Part shown: piece after piece, positions 32,443 to 41,348 of the stretch | Numbering within the stretch: position 1 is the stretch's first letter | Layout: each line of letters opens with the position of its first letter | Assembly: GCA_002490835.1 (NCBI GenBank) | Contig: DKUU01000028.1 | Span: 124,001-188,000, forward strand | Source of the DNA: Lachnospiraceae bacterium UBA7196 | GTDB taxonomy: Bacteria; Bacillota; Clostridia; Lachnospirales; Lachnospiraceae | Length of the DNA: 64,000 bases | Reading direction: 5' to 3' | Translations under genes and position numbers: made by a program | Notes under the pieces: generated by a model | Told to the model about the DNA's origin: nothing | The model's database searches: none | Seen by the model: the letters and a program-made list of their open reading frames with translations, nothing else

Positions 32443-34449
32443 TTATTCCTTACTCATCTTCCGATAGCAGCGGTCGCAGATCGGGTAGGCCGCATTCCAC
32501 GACAACGGCCTGCCGCAGATGCGGCATTTTTTCTCAAACTGCCCCTTATCCTCCTTTAAGAGTTCTCCGATCTCATGCTGCGCCCACTCTCTGTTCGCCG
32601 CCACTTCTTCCTTGTCGATCTCCCACGCCATACGCGCGGAAAACTGGGTGTACAGATCGAGCTGCTTGTAGTAAGATTCCAGCCCTTCAAGCGAAAAATC
32701 TTTCGGCAGCATGGGACAGTTCTGTTGTTTTTCCGGTTTTTCACAGTAGCGCAGCCACAGCCGCAGCACCTCTCTGTCCTTCACGTCAAAAGGGCAGGTG
32801 ATGAGGGTAAGCACCAGCTTCCTGTCATCCATATAATCTATCTTCCTGCGATAATCCCGCAGATAACGGTACTTATCCACGCTCTCCTTCATGGAGATCT
32901 TATCGTACATGGGCGGGTTCCCGGTCTTTTCCCACGCCTCAATGATCTCGTCGAGCTCGATGTCGATATCAAGCAGCACCTCCGGGAAGCCCACTCTGGC
33001 CCGCCTAATCGGATAAAACGGCTCCGCCAGCTTCTTGCCGACATACTCCATATCCATCGCCGACTGCACATAGCCGGTGTCATAAAAGCCATAGCGTCCT
33101 GCGCGTCCCGCGATCTGCCTGATCTCCTCCGCCAAAAGCCGCCTCTTGCCCACGCCGTCAAACTTCGTCGTGTTCATGAAGACCACCCGGCGGATGGGGA
33201 GATTGATGCCCATACCGATCGCGTCCGTCGCCACCACCACCTGATTGACGCCTTCCGTAAAAAGGCGCACCTGCTCCTGCCTCGTCTGGGGCGGCAGGTT
33301 CCCGTAAATCACACTGGCAGGGATACCGCGGCCCTCCAGCGCCGCCGCGATCGCCAGCACATTTTTCTTGGAAAAGGCGATCAGCGCGTCGCCCGGCTCC
33401 ACATCCACGGCCATGTCGTAGCGTCCCGGAAGAAAGGTTAGCTTCGTATTCCTCTCATGATGGACGATCTCATAATCGTCGCCGCAGCGCTTTAGCATCC
33501 TCACCAGAATATCTTCCGCCGTGCCGGACGCACAGACGTGGATCTCCTCCGCGCGGATGCCTAAAATCGCTCTGGTCCAGTAACTTCCCCGGTTCTCATC
33601 GGCCATCATCTGCGCCTCGTCGATCACCGCGATATCATAAACTTCCCTGATATTCAAAATCTCTACCGTGGAGGCCTGCACAAAATGTCCCGGCGTGTAG
33701 ATCGTCTCCTCGCCGGTGATCATGTTACAGGGGATCCCCGCCGCCATCATGCGGTCGTAAACCTCCAGCGCCAGAAGCCGCAGCGGTCCTAAGTAGATGC
33801 CGTGATAAGCCTGTTTCAGGCGCTGCAGGGCCTCGTAGGTCTTACCGCTGTTGGTCGGTCCGATGTGGAGAATGAAATGCCGCTTCATACCTCTGGCTTC
33901 CGGATACTGCTTCTCCGGCTCCGCCTCCATCAGTTCCTCGATGCGCCTGCCTACCAGATACTGCATGTAATCCTCTTTGTAGATCTCATAGAGGGATTTT
34001 TCACGCAAAAGCGCCGCCGTCTTTTCCATGGCGGCGATGTCCTCCGGCGCGGCTCCCGCAGCCATCTTTTTTAAGAAAGACACGTCGAGTCTGGCCAGCA
34101 TACGCACCACATGGCGGTACTTCTTCATCCATTTGGTATCCCGCAGCACCACCGTATAGCCGACCTGTGCGACCTTCTTATGCAGCTCCCGCATGTCGGC
34201 CAGCACCTGATGATTTTCCTGCCTTTTCTTGCGGGCGATCCGCCGCTCCAGCTGACCAAGCTGCTTCTCCGTGCTTCTGATAAACTTACGTTTCTCCTCC
34301 GCCTCAAAATGGAAAAAAGTCTGCTCGTACGGCTTCCAGAGCTGCTCCGGAAAATTGTCCCGCGGCGGCTGCTTTCCTCCGCCGTCCGCTTCTATTCGTT
34401 CTCTCTGCCTGTTTTGTTCTCTTTTTTCTTCCTGTCTGTTTTCGCTCAT
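32443..34449 (-). CDS. Suv3-like RNA helicase with C-terminal zinc ribbon
   Basis: About 668 residues. After a basic helical N-terminal ~180 residues comes a superfamily 2 helicase core: Walker A GPTNSGKT, PLRLLALEVYDRM, DEAQ in AVIDEAQMM, VVATDAIGMGINLP and QIAGRAGRYG. The order and spacing match Suv3, the mitochondrial degradosome helicase, and its bacterial relatives. The last 30 residues form a Zn ribbon CRICGRPL...CDRCYRK. It probably unwinds RNA for decay. The ribosome binding site is poor; start uncertain by a few codons. Confidence 0.88.
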   Translation of the reverse strand: MSENRQEEKREQNRQRERIEADGGGKQPPRDNFPEQLWKPYEQTFFHFEAEEKRKFIRSTEKQLGQLERRIARKKRQENHQVLADMRELHKKVAQVGYTVVLRDTKWMKKYRHVVRMLARLDVSFLKKMAAGAAPEDIAAMEKTAALLREKSLYEIYKEDYMQYLVGRRIEELMEAEPEKQYPEARGMKRHFILHIGPTNSGKTYEALQRLKQAYHGIYLGPLRLLALEVYDRMMAAGIPCNMITGEETIYTPGHFVQASTVEILNIREVYDIAVIDEAQMMADENRGSYWTRAILGIRAEEIHVCASGTAEDILVRMLKRCGDDYEIVHHERNTKLTFLPGRYDMAVDVEPGDALIAFSKKNVLAIAAALEGRGIPASVIYGNLPPQTRQEQVRLFTEGVNQVVVATDAIGMGINLPIRRVVFMNTTKFDGVGKRRLLAEEIRQIAGRAGRYGFYDTGYVQSAMDMEYVGKKLAEPFYPIRRARVGFPEVLLDIDIELDEIIEAWEKTGNPPMYDKISMKESVDKYRYLRDYRRKIDYMDDRKLVLTLITCPFDVKDREVLRLWLRYCEKPEKQQNCPMLPKDFSLEGLESYYKQLDLYTQFSARMAWEIDKEEVAANREWAQHEIGELLKEDKGQFEKKCRICGRPLSWNAAYPICDRCYRKMSKE

Positions 34450-34533
34450 AGATAAATGATACCACATCTTACTCTGTTAACGCAAATACCCCGTCCTGTC
34501 AAAATCTTCCCCCATCACCATTTCTTGCTTTTC

Positions 34534-34562
34534 TTTCCATCTTGTTTTACAATAGTTATATT
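34534..34562 (+). promoter_or_regulatory. candidate promoter of the HD-GYP/hybrid kinase operon
   Basis: TTTCCA (34534-34539), 17 bases, TATATT (34557-34562), about 55 bases before the first start codon. The -10 is good, the -35 weak. Confidence 0.4.
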
Positions 34563-34617
34563 AGGCAAAGTGGCTGTCGCCGCTTTATCTGTGACTCTGA
34601 CGAGAAGGAGTATTCCG

Positions 34618-35697
34618 ATGAAAAATGTGATTCTGGTGGTGGACGACGATAAGACCAATCTGGCGCTTGCCCAGAAAATTTTAGGTTCCCAGTATCGTAT
34701 CGCGGCCTCCACTTCCGGCGAAGCCGCCCTCAAATATCTGGAATGCCACCGCCCGGACCTGATCCTCCTTGACATCAACATGCCGGAGATGAACGGCTTC
34801 GAGGTGATGGAATGCCTGCGCACAAATTACAATACCGATCAGATTCCCGTCATCTTCCTGACTGCGGATAATCTGGCGGAGACGGAGATCAAATGCTTCC
34901 AGCTCGGCGCGATGGACTTTGTGACAAAGCCCTTTGTGCCGGATATCCTCTTAAGCCGTGTCAGCAAGACCATCGAGCTTGACCAGTACCGTCATAATCT
35001 GGAAAATATGGTAAACGAGCAGGCCCAAAAGATCACGGAAGGCACCCAGCGCCTTGGCCGCATTCAGGATTCCGTCATCATCGGTATGGCAAACCTGATC
35101 GAGAGTCGGGACGGCAGCACCGGAAAGCATGTAAAAAACACGCAGAACTACGTGCGCATGATCGCTAACGAACTGCTTTCCAGAGGGCTCTTTACGGAGG
35201 AACTGACCCCCGACTACATAGAGGATCTGTGCAAGGCGGCGCCCCTGCACGACGTGGGCAAGATCAAGATCCCCGACGCCATCCTGCAAAAACCCGGTAA
35301 ACTGACGCCGGAAGAATTCGATACCATGAAGCTGCACACTACCCACAGCCGCAAGATCATAAAAACCATCATCGGCGATATCGAGGACGAACACTATGTG
35401 CGGCTGGTGGAAGATATCGCTCTCTATCACCACGAGCGCTGGGACGGCACGGGCTATCCCTCCGGTCTCACCGGAAGCAATATCCCGCTCTCCGCCCGCA
35501 TCATGGCTGTGGCGGACGTCTTCGACGCCCTCTACGAGGAGCGCTGCTACAAACCGCCCATCCGCCCCATCGAGCGTATCATGCAGATCATGTCGGAGGG
35601 CCGGGGGACGCAGTTTGATCCTGTCATCCTTGACGTATTTAACGAAATGCTGCCGCAGTTGAAGGAAGTGCTTCATATTACAGATGTCAACAACTGA
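34618..35697 (+). CDS. response regulator with HD-GYP phosphodiesterase domain
   Basis: A 359-residue regulator. The REC domain has acceptor Asp52 (LLDINMPEMNG). A helical linker leads to an HD-GYP domain with HDVGKIKIPD (His211-Asp212), HTTHSRKII, YHHERWDGTGYP and RIMAVADVFDAL. All metal ligands seem present, so it should hydrolyse c-di-GMP when phosphorylated. AAGGAG is 7 bases before the ATG; the frame open to 34456 is not coding upstream of it. It heads an operon with two hybrid kinases that can phosphorylate it. Confidence 0.93.
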   Translation: MKNVILVVDDDKTNLALAQKILGSQYRIAASTSGEAALKYLECHRPDLILLDINMPEMNGFEVMECLRTNYNTDQIPVIFLTADNLAETEIKCFQLGAMDFVTKPFVPDILLSRVSKTIELDQYRHNLENMVNEQAQKITEGTQRLGRIQDSVIIGMANLIESRDGSTGKHVKNTQNYVRMIANELLSRGLFTEELTPDYIEDLCKAAPLHDVGKIKIPDAILQKPGKLTPEEFDTMKLHTTHSRKIIKTIIGDIEDEHYVRLVEDIALYHHERWDGTGYPSGLTGSNIPLSARIMAVADVFDALYEERCYKPPIRPIERIMQIMSEGRGTQFDPVILDVFNEMLPQLKEVLHITDVNN

Positions 35698-35749
35698 CAG
35701 GAATGTCATACACATGACAGCATTGTCATATAATACGACATTTTTGTCA
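35685..35749. promoter_or_regulatory. tandem array of TGTCA/TGACA inverted repeats
   Basis: TGTCA N5 TGACA (35685-35699), TGTCA N6 TGACA (35704-35719) and TGTCA N7 CGACA (35724-35740), then one more TGTCA at 35745. The units are spaced about 20 bases apart, two helix turns, and fill the gap between the HD-GYP gene and the first hybrid kinase gene. It looks like a row of operator sites, though no known repressor fits. Confidence 0.55.
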
Positions 35750-35774
35750 TTTATAAGAAGGAGTGTTTATTGCC

Positions 35775-38651
35775 TTGGATAATCTACAATTTCAAACGGA
35801 ACTGACCCACAGAAAACTGGAGTGCACCGTACTGGCTGTCCTCACCCTGTACGCCATCGCTATGTTTGCCGCAGGTATCCTCTCCGACTGGAGCATTTTT
35901 ATTCTGGAAATCCTGTTTCTGCCCCCGATTGCCGGCTGGTTCGTCTTTTGGCGCGAAATCTGGGATCACGAACACAGAGCGCAGTTCATCGCCGCAATGT
36001 GTTGGGCTGACTTTGTTATCTACGCTCTGTTTACGGAGAGCTTTTCTTCTATGCTGATTACCATGGCAGGGGTCATCGTCCTGCTCAGCATTTTCAGCCT
36101 GAAATCCATCCTCTATCCGGGTTTTATCATCCCTCTTTTTCTTTTTCTCTATCACGGTTTTATCGCGCACACAATCACGATCGCTTCGATACACGATGTC
36201 CTCAGGCTTGCCATCCAGTTCGTCTCCCTCTACACCATCTCTACAGTCATCTGGATTATTCAGAAAAACCGTCAGGCGGCAAATGAACTTTTATTTGAAA
36301 ATATCAGGGAGCTGGAGATTGCAGAGCGCAGCAAGAACGATTTTTTAGTCAACGTCTCCCATGAGATCCGCACTCCCATCAACGCGGTTTGCGGCATGAG
36401 CGAGGCCATCCTGCAGGAAGACCTTCCTCTGGAAGTGCGGCGGGACGTGGTGGATATCCAGACCGCCGGCAGGAACCTTCTGGCAACGGTCAGCAATATC
36501 CTTGATTTTTCGGAACTGGAGACCGGAAAGCTGGAACTTGCGGAGGAAAGCTACAACATCACCTCCACTATCACCGACATCATCAATATGGCGATGACCA
36601 TGGACAACGGCAAACATCTGGAGCTGATCGTGGACTGCGACGCCGATCTGCCGAGCAACCTCTTGGGGGACGAACAGAAGCTGCGGCGCATCATCATCAA
36701 TCTCATTGAAAACGCTTTTAAATTTACAAAAGAAGGCGGCGTGATCCTGCGCATCAAAAGCCGCCGTGAAGAATACGGCATCAACCTGTCTGTGAGCGTC
36801 AGGGATTCCGGCATCGGCATCGACCGCGCTGATCTGGAAAAAATCTTTTCGAGCTTTAGTCAGGTTGACACCAGACGCAGCCGCGAAGAAGGCGGCGTAG
36901 GACTGGGCCTTGCCATCACGCAGGCTCTGGTGCGCAGCATGGGCGGATTCATCACCGTAAGCAGCACGCCGGGGATTGGCAGCGAATTTCAATTCACCAT
37001 CCCACAGAAGGTTTTGGATGAGACGCCCATCGTCTCCATCCGGGATAAAAAGAACCTCTACGCCGCCTGTTACATCAATCTGGACAAATACGACTACACC
37101 GTGGTGCGCGAGGGCTACGAAAGCTGTATCCGGCACATTGCTTCCCAGTTCGGCTTTCCTTTCCGCATCTGCCGGAACCTGCCCGAATTGGAGCGCCGCA
37201 TGGAACGCGAAAACTACTCCCACATCTTCATCGGCTGGGAAGAATACTGTGAAGACAGGCCTTTCTTCGAAAAACTCAGCGCCGAACGGACCGTGGTGCT
37301 GCTTTTAAACTACGATCAGGAATTTCTGGTGCAGGGACAGATGCTGCGCATCTACAAACCCTTCACTGTGCTTTCCATCGCCGCAGTCTTCAACGGACAA
37401 AAGATTCTTGTCGGCGAGGATTCGCATATTAGTTTACATAATAAATTTATTGCCCCGCAGGCACGCGTGCTTGTGGTAGACGACAACGCCATGAACCTGA
37501 AAGTCATGGCAAGGCTCCTTCTTCCCTATCAGCTCAAGGTCACCATGGCAGGCAGCGGACAGGAAGCTTTGGAGAAACTGAACGCACCGGACTTCGACTG
37601 CGTCTTCTTAGACCATATGATGCCGGAGATGGACGGCGTAGAGACGCTTCACAAGATCAGGCAGAAACCCGGTCTTTACTACCAGTCCCTTCCTATCATC
37701 GCCTTTACCGCCAACGCCATCGGCGGCGCGAGGGAAATGTTCATATCGGAAGGCTTCAATGACTTTATCGCAAAACCGATCGAACTGAGCGTGCTGGAAC
37801 GCATCCTGCGCCGCTACATCCCCTCCCAGATGCAGATCGTGGTGGAGGATGAGGGGGACGGCGGGCAAACGTCTCCTTTGAAAGAGAGTGAAACAGGGCA
37901 AAAGTCCGCGTCCGAAAAAGCGCCTTCTCCAAAACATGCCGAACAGGATGACAGATCAAGCGGACGACTGCGCCTGACCAAGGCCGGCATCAATCTGGAA
38001 CATGCCTGCGCTTACTGCGGCGACGAGGAAGGCTTCCGGGAAATTGTAGCCATCTTCCACGCGGAAGGAGAAAAACGCCGGCAAAATCTTACGCACTATT
38101 ATACTGAGCAGGACTGGAAAAACTATGTCATCTGTGTCCACGCTTTAAAGGGAAATGCCAAGGGCATCGGCGCGGACGACCTCTCCGCAGCGGCAAAGGA
38201 GCTGGAATTTGCGGGCAAGGAAAACCGGATCGACTATATCTTAGAGCATCACGGGGAAATGATGGCGCAGCATGACGCGCTGCTTAACGCGCTCACAGAC
38301 AACTCCTTTGTCTATCCGGTGCAAAGCGGTCAGACGGCGGCAGGAAACATAGCAGCAGACGGGACGACAAACGGTCCGACAGCGGCAGGAAACGCAGCAG
38401 CAGACGGGACGGCGGCGGACGAAACGGAAACGGATACCGGCGCACAAGAATCCGTACCGGCACTGCTTAACGAAATCTCCGAAAAGCTGTCCTCTTTTGA
38501 GAGCGAAGGCCTCTCCGCGCTTCTTGACAGGCTGGCTCTTTGCCGCACGGAAAACGGCTCCCTGAAAGAGATTGTGGATGAAATCCGCTCACTGACTGAC
38601 GATTTTGATTTCCTCGGTGCGGCCGAAGTTCTGGAAAGGATGGGAAAATAG
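35775..38651 (+). CDS. hybrid histidine kinase: TM, HisKA, HATPase, REC, HPt
   Basis: About 958 residues. Five or six helices (15-170) form the sensor; HisKA has NVSHEIRTPINAV (His196), HATPase has NLIENAFKFT and GVGLGLAI, a divergent segment (about 415-540) resembles a decayed REC, and a true REC follows with Asp613 (FLDHMMPEMDG). A low-complexity linker and an HPt-like domain (CVHALKGNAKGIG) come near 785-800. The phosphorelay could end on the HD-GYP regulator upstream. The start is unclear: a GTG at 35763 overlaps AAGGAG, so TTG at 35775 is preferred. Confidence 0.9.
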   Translation: MDNLQFQTELTHRKLECTVLAVLTLYAIAMFAAGILSDWSIFILEILFLPPIAGWFVFWREIWDHEHRAQFIAAMCWADFVIYALFTESFSSMLITMAGVIVLLSIFSLKSILYPGFIIPLFLFLYHGFIAHTITIASIHDVLRLAIQFVSLYTISTVIWIIQKNRQAANELLFENIRELEIAERSKNDFLVNVSHEIRTPINAVCGMSEAILQEDLPLEVRRDVVDIQTAGRNLLATVSNILDFSELETGKLELAEESYNITSTITDIINMAMTMDNGKHLELIVDCDADLPSNLLGDEQKLRRIIINLIENAFKFTKEGGVILRIKSRREEYGINLSVSVRDSGIGIDRADLEKIFSSFSQVDTRRSREEGGVGLGLAITQALVRSMGGFITVSSTPGIGSEFQFTIPQKVLDETPIVSIRDKKNLYAACYINLDKYDYTVVREGYESCIRHIASQFGFPFRICRNLPELERRMERENYSHIFIGWEEYCEDRPFFEKLSAERTVVLLLNYDQEFLVQGQMLRIYKPFTVLSIAAVFNGQKILVGEDSHISLHNKFIAPQARVLVVDDNAMNLKVMARLLLPYQLKVTMAGSGQEALEKLNAPDFDCVFLDHMMPEMDGVETLHKIRQKPGLYYQSLPIIAFTANAIGGAREMFISEGFNDFIAKPIELSVLERILRRYIPSQMQIVVEDEGDGGQTSPLKESETGQKSASEKAPSPKHAEQDDRSSGRLRLTKAGINLEHACAYCGDEEGFREIVAIFHAEGEKRRQNLTHYYTEQDWKNYVICVHALKGNAKGIGADDLSAAAKELEFAGKENRIDYILEHHGEMMAQHDALLNALTDNSFVYPVQSGQTAAGNIAADGTTNGPTAAGNAAADGTAADETETDTGAQESVPALLNEISEKLSSFESEGLSALLDRLALCRTENGSLKEIVDEIRSLTDDFDFLGAAEVLERMGK
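38337..38426 (+). repeat. 45-base tandem repeat in the kinase linker
   Basis: About two copies of a 45-base unit encode TAAGNIAADGT and TAAGNAAADGT in the linker between the HPt-like region and the C-terminal part of the kinase. In-frame repeats of this kind usually change length without harming the domains. Confidence 0.7.
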
Positions 38652-38654
38652 CGC

Positions 38655-41348
38655 ATGATCAGACAATTACAATATTTCTTCAAACAAATGTTTTCCGACA
38701 AGCTCACTTTCCATGAACGGATGAACCACATGGTGCTGCTGCTTGTGTTTACTGCCTCTGTGATCGGCACGGGGCGCGTCCTTCTGGGCGCGGATCCCAG
38801 AGTCCTCTACGCGCTACTGGCCATGTGCGCCGTCTCCGGCCTCTCCATCTACATTGCCGTCTCGCGCCGTAACATGAAGCTGGCCTCGTGGCTTTTGATC
38901 ATCGGCACCAACGTGATCCTCTTTCCGATCGTCTTTATTTTAAGCGGCGGCACCCAGAGCGGCACGCCGGTTTGGTTCGTGCTGGGGCTCGTCTATATCT
39001 TTTTGCTGTTTGAGGGTAAATCCTTCCTGTTAGCCTTTGCCCTGTCCGCACTCTCTTTCCTATTGACTTATCTGGTCAGTTACTACCGGCCGACAATCCT
39101 GCCGCCCTCCACCCGCTTCTACGGCTTTACGGACTCCTTTGTCACGCTGCTGTTTGTAAGCTGCTTCATCGGCGTCCTTTTAAAGAGTCAGGCCAAAACA
39201 TATGAGCGGGAACGGCAGACTGCGGAACAGCAGAAACGGGAAGTGGAACAGCTTGCCCGCTCCAAAGACACCTTTTTCGCCAACATGAGCCACGAGATCC
39301 GCACTCCCATCAACACCATCATCGGCTTAAACGAGATGATCCTGCGGGAAGACATCTCCGACGAGATCGCGGAAAACGCCATCAATATCCAGAATGCCAG
39401 CAAGATGCTGCTGACGACCATCAACGATATCCTTGACCTCTCCAAGCTGGAATCCGGCAAGATGGACATCGTGCCCACCCAGTATGAGATCAGTTCCATG
39501 TTCAGCGATCTGGTGAACCTTGTCTGGATCCGCGCGCACCAGAAAGATCTGGAATTTAAGGTGGACATCGATCCTGAGATCCCCTCCATGCTCTATGGCG
39601 ACGAAGTGCGGATCAAACAAGTGGTGACCAATTTATTGACCAATGCAGTCAAATACACAGCGGCGGGTTCCGTCACTCTGACCGCCAAGGGCGAACGCAT
39701 TGCCGCCGACCAGATCCTTTTACGCATCTCTGTGGAAGATACCGGCATGGGCATCCGCAAAGAAAGTCTGGAAGACCTGTTCAGTTCCTTCAAGCGGGTG
39801 GATGAGACGGATAACCGCCACATCGAGGGAACCGGTCTGGGACTGAACATCTCTAAACAGCTCATCGAGATGATGGGCGGCAAGATCACGGTGGACAGCG
39901 TCTACCACAAGGGCTCCGTCTTTACCATTGAAGTAAAGCAGCGCATCGTCAATGTGCGCCCCATCGGCGCCATCAACTTTGCCGCCCAGAAGCAGCTGAA
40001 CCAGCGCGCCCGCTACCGCCAGACCTTTATCGCGCCGGATGCCCGTATCCTCGTGGTGGACGACAATTCCATGAACCTGATGGTAGCGGTAAAACTCCTG
40101 CGGGATACCAAAGTGCAGGTGGATACGGCGGAAAGCGGAAAGGAAGCCTTGAAAAAGACGGCGGAAACTGCTTACCATCTCATCCTAATGGATCACATGA
40201 TGCCGGAGATGGACGGAGCTGCCACACTCAGGGCAATCCGCACCCAGACCAAGGGCTTTTGCCAAAAGGCTCCCGTGATCGCCCTGACTGCCAACGTCAT
40301 GTCCGACGCGGCGCAGGTCTACCGGAATATGGGCTTCGACGGCTATCTGGCAAAACCCATCAGCACCCCGCTTCTGGAAGCTGTGCTGTTACAGTACCTG
40401 CCGCATGAATTGATCGAATACCTAGCAAAAGAAGAGGAAGAAAAAGAGACTGCCTATGAGGGACCCAATCAGGTGAGCAGTGCGAGAAAGCGCAAGATCG
40501 CCATAACCGCGGACTGCATCTGCGACCTGCCAAAAGAATTTCTGGATCACTATAAGATCCGCCTCATGTACTGCTATGTCCATACTGGAGAAGGGCGTTT
40601 CTGCGACCTCTTTGAGATTTCTTCCGACAGCCTGCTGGCCTATCTGGAAACCGGGGGCAAGGAATCGCACTCCTCTACCGCGGCTCCTTCCGAGTACGAG
40701 TATTTCTTTGCGAAGACGCTGGCGGAAGCGGAGCATGTCATCCACATCACCGCCACGTCAGACTTAAGCGGCGCTTACCCGAACGCCAGTCAGGCGGCTG
40801 CCAGCTTTGACAATGTGACCGTTTTAGACTCCGGCCACATCAGCAGCGGCCACGGCTTTATGGTACTCCACGCCGCCATGCTCGCCGAGGAAGGCAAGAC
40901 GGTATCCGAGATCTGCAAGGCTCTGGAACTTTACAGAGAACACGTCTTCTCGAATTTCCTTGTGCCAAGCACAGCCACGCTCCACCGCTGCGGCAAAGTT
41001 TCCGGCGCCGTACACAAACTCTGCACCGTCTTAAATCTCCATCCGGTGCTGGCCATGTCCAAAAACAAGCTGAAACTGTGGCGGATCGAGACCGGCAATA
41101 TGCAGCGGACCACCAGACAGTATGTGAAAAAACTGTTTAAGCACAGCGCGCAGATCGACTCCCGCCTTCTGTTTGTCACTTACGCGGGCTGCAGCGTGGC
41201 ACAGCTCGACGAGGTGCTGGCAATCGTCGAGCGGCACATTACATTTGAAAAAGTCGTTTTGCAGAAGGCCTCGGCTACCGTTTCGAGCAACTGCGGCATC
41301 GGAACCTTTGGCTTGATGTTTATCCGGAAGGAGAAAGAGGAAAACTGA
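38655..41348 (+). CDS. hybrid histidine kinase fused to a DegV lipid-binding domain
   Basis: 897 residues in one uninterrupted frame. Six helices (about 25-180), HisKA with NMSHEIRTPINT (His213), HATPase with NLLTNAVKYT and GTGLGLNIS, and REC with Asp513 (LMDHMMPEMDG). From about 612 to 893 there is a full DegV domain: ITADCICDLPKEF, SHSSTAAPSEYEYF, ITATSDLSGAYPNAS, VLDSGHISSGHG and HRCGKVSGAVHKL. It starts 3 bases after the previous kinase gene. The DegV part suggests fatty-acid or acyl-ligand sensing inside the cell. The last 29 bases overlap the converging permease gene. Confidence 0.93.
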   Translation: MIRQLQYFFKQMFSDKLTFHERMNHMVLLLVFTASVIGTGRVLLGADPRVLYALLAMCAVSGLSIYIAVSRRNMKLASWLLIIGTNVILFPIVFILSGGTQSGTPVWFVLGLVYIFLLFEGKSFLLAFALSALSFLLTYLVSYYRPTILPPSTRFYGFTDSFVTLLFVSCFIGVLLKSQAKTYERERQTAEQQKREVEQLARSKDTFFANMSHEIRTPINTIIGLNEMILREDISDEIAENAINIQNASKMLLTTINDILDLSKLESGKMDIVPTQYEISSMFSDLVNLVWIRAHQKDLEFKVDIDPEIPSMLYGDEVRIKQVVTNLLTNAVKYTAAGSVTLTAKGERIAADQILLRISVEDTGMGIRKESLEDLFSSFKRVDETDNRHIEGTGLGLNISKQLIEMMGGKITVDSVYHKGSVFTIEVKQRIVNVRPIGAINFAAQKQLNQRARYRQTFIAPDARILVVDDNSMNLMVAVKLLRDTKVQVDTAESGKEALKKTAETAYHLILMDHMMPEMDGAATLRAIRTQTKGFCQKAPVIALTANVMSDAAQVYRNMGFDGYLAKPISTPLLEAVLLQYLPHELIEYLAKEEEEKETAYEGPNQVSSARKRKIAITADCICDLPKEFLDHYKIRLMYCYVHTGEGRFCDLFEISSDSLLAYLETGGKESHSSTAAPSEYEYFFAKTLAEAEHVIHITATSDLSGAYPNASQAAASFDNVTVLDSGHISSGHGFMVLHAAMLAEEGKTVSEICKALELYREHVFSNFLVPSTATLHRCGKVSGAVHKLCTVLNLHPVLAMSKNKLKLWRIETGNMQRTTRQYVKKLFKHSAQIDSRLLFVTYAGCSVAQLDEVLAIVERHITFEKVVLQKASATVSSNCGIGTFGLMFIRKEKEEN

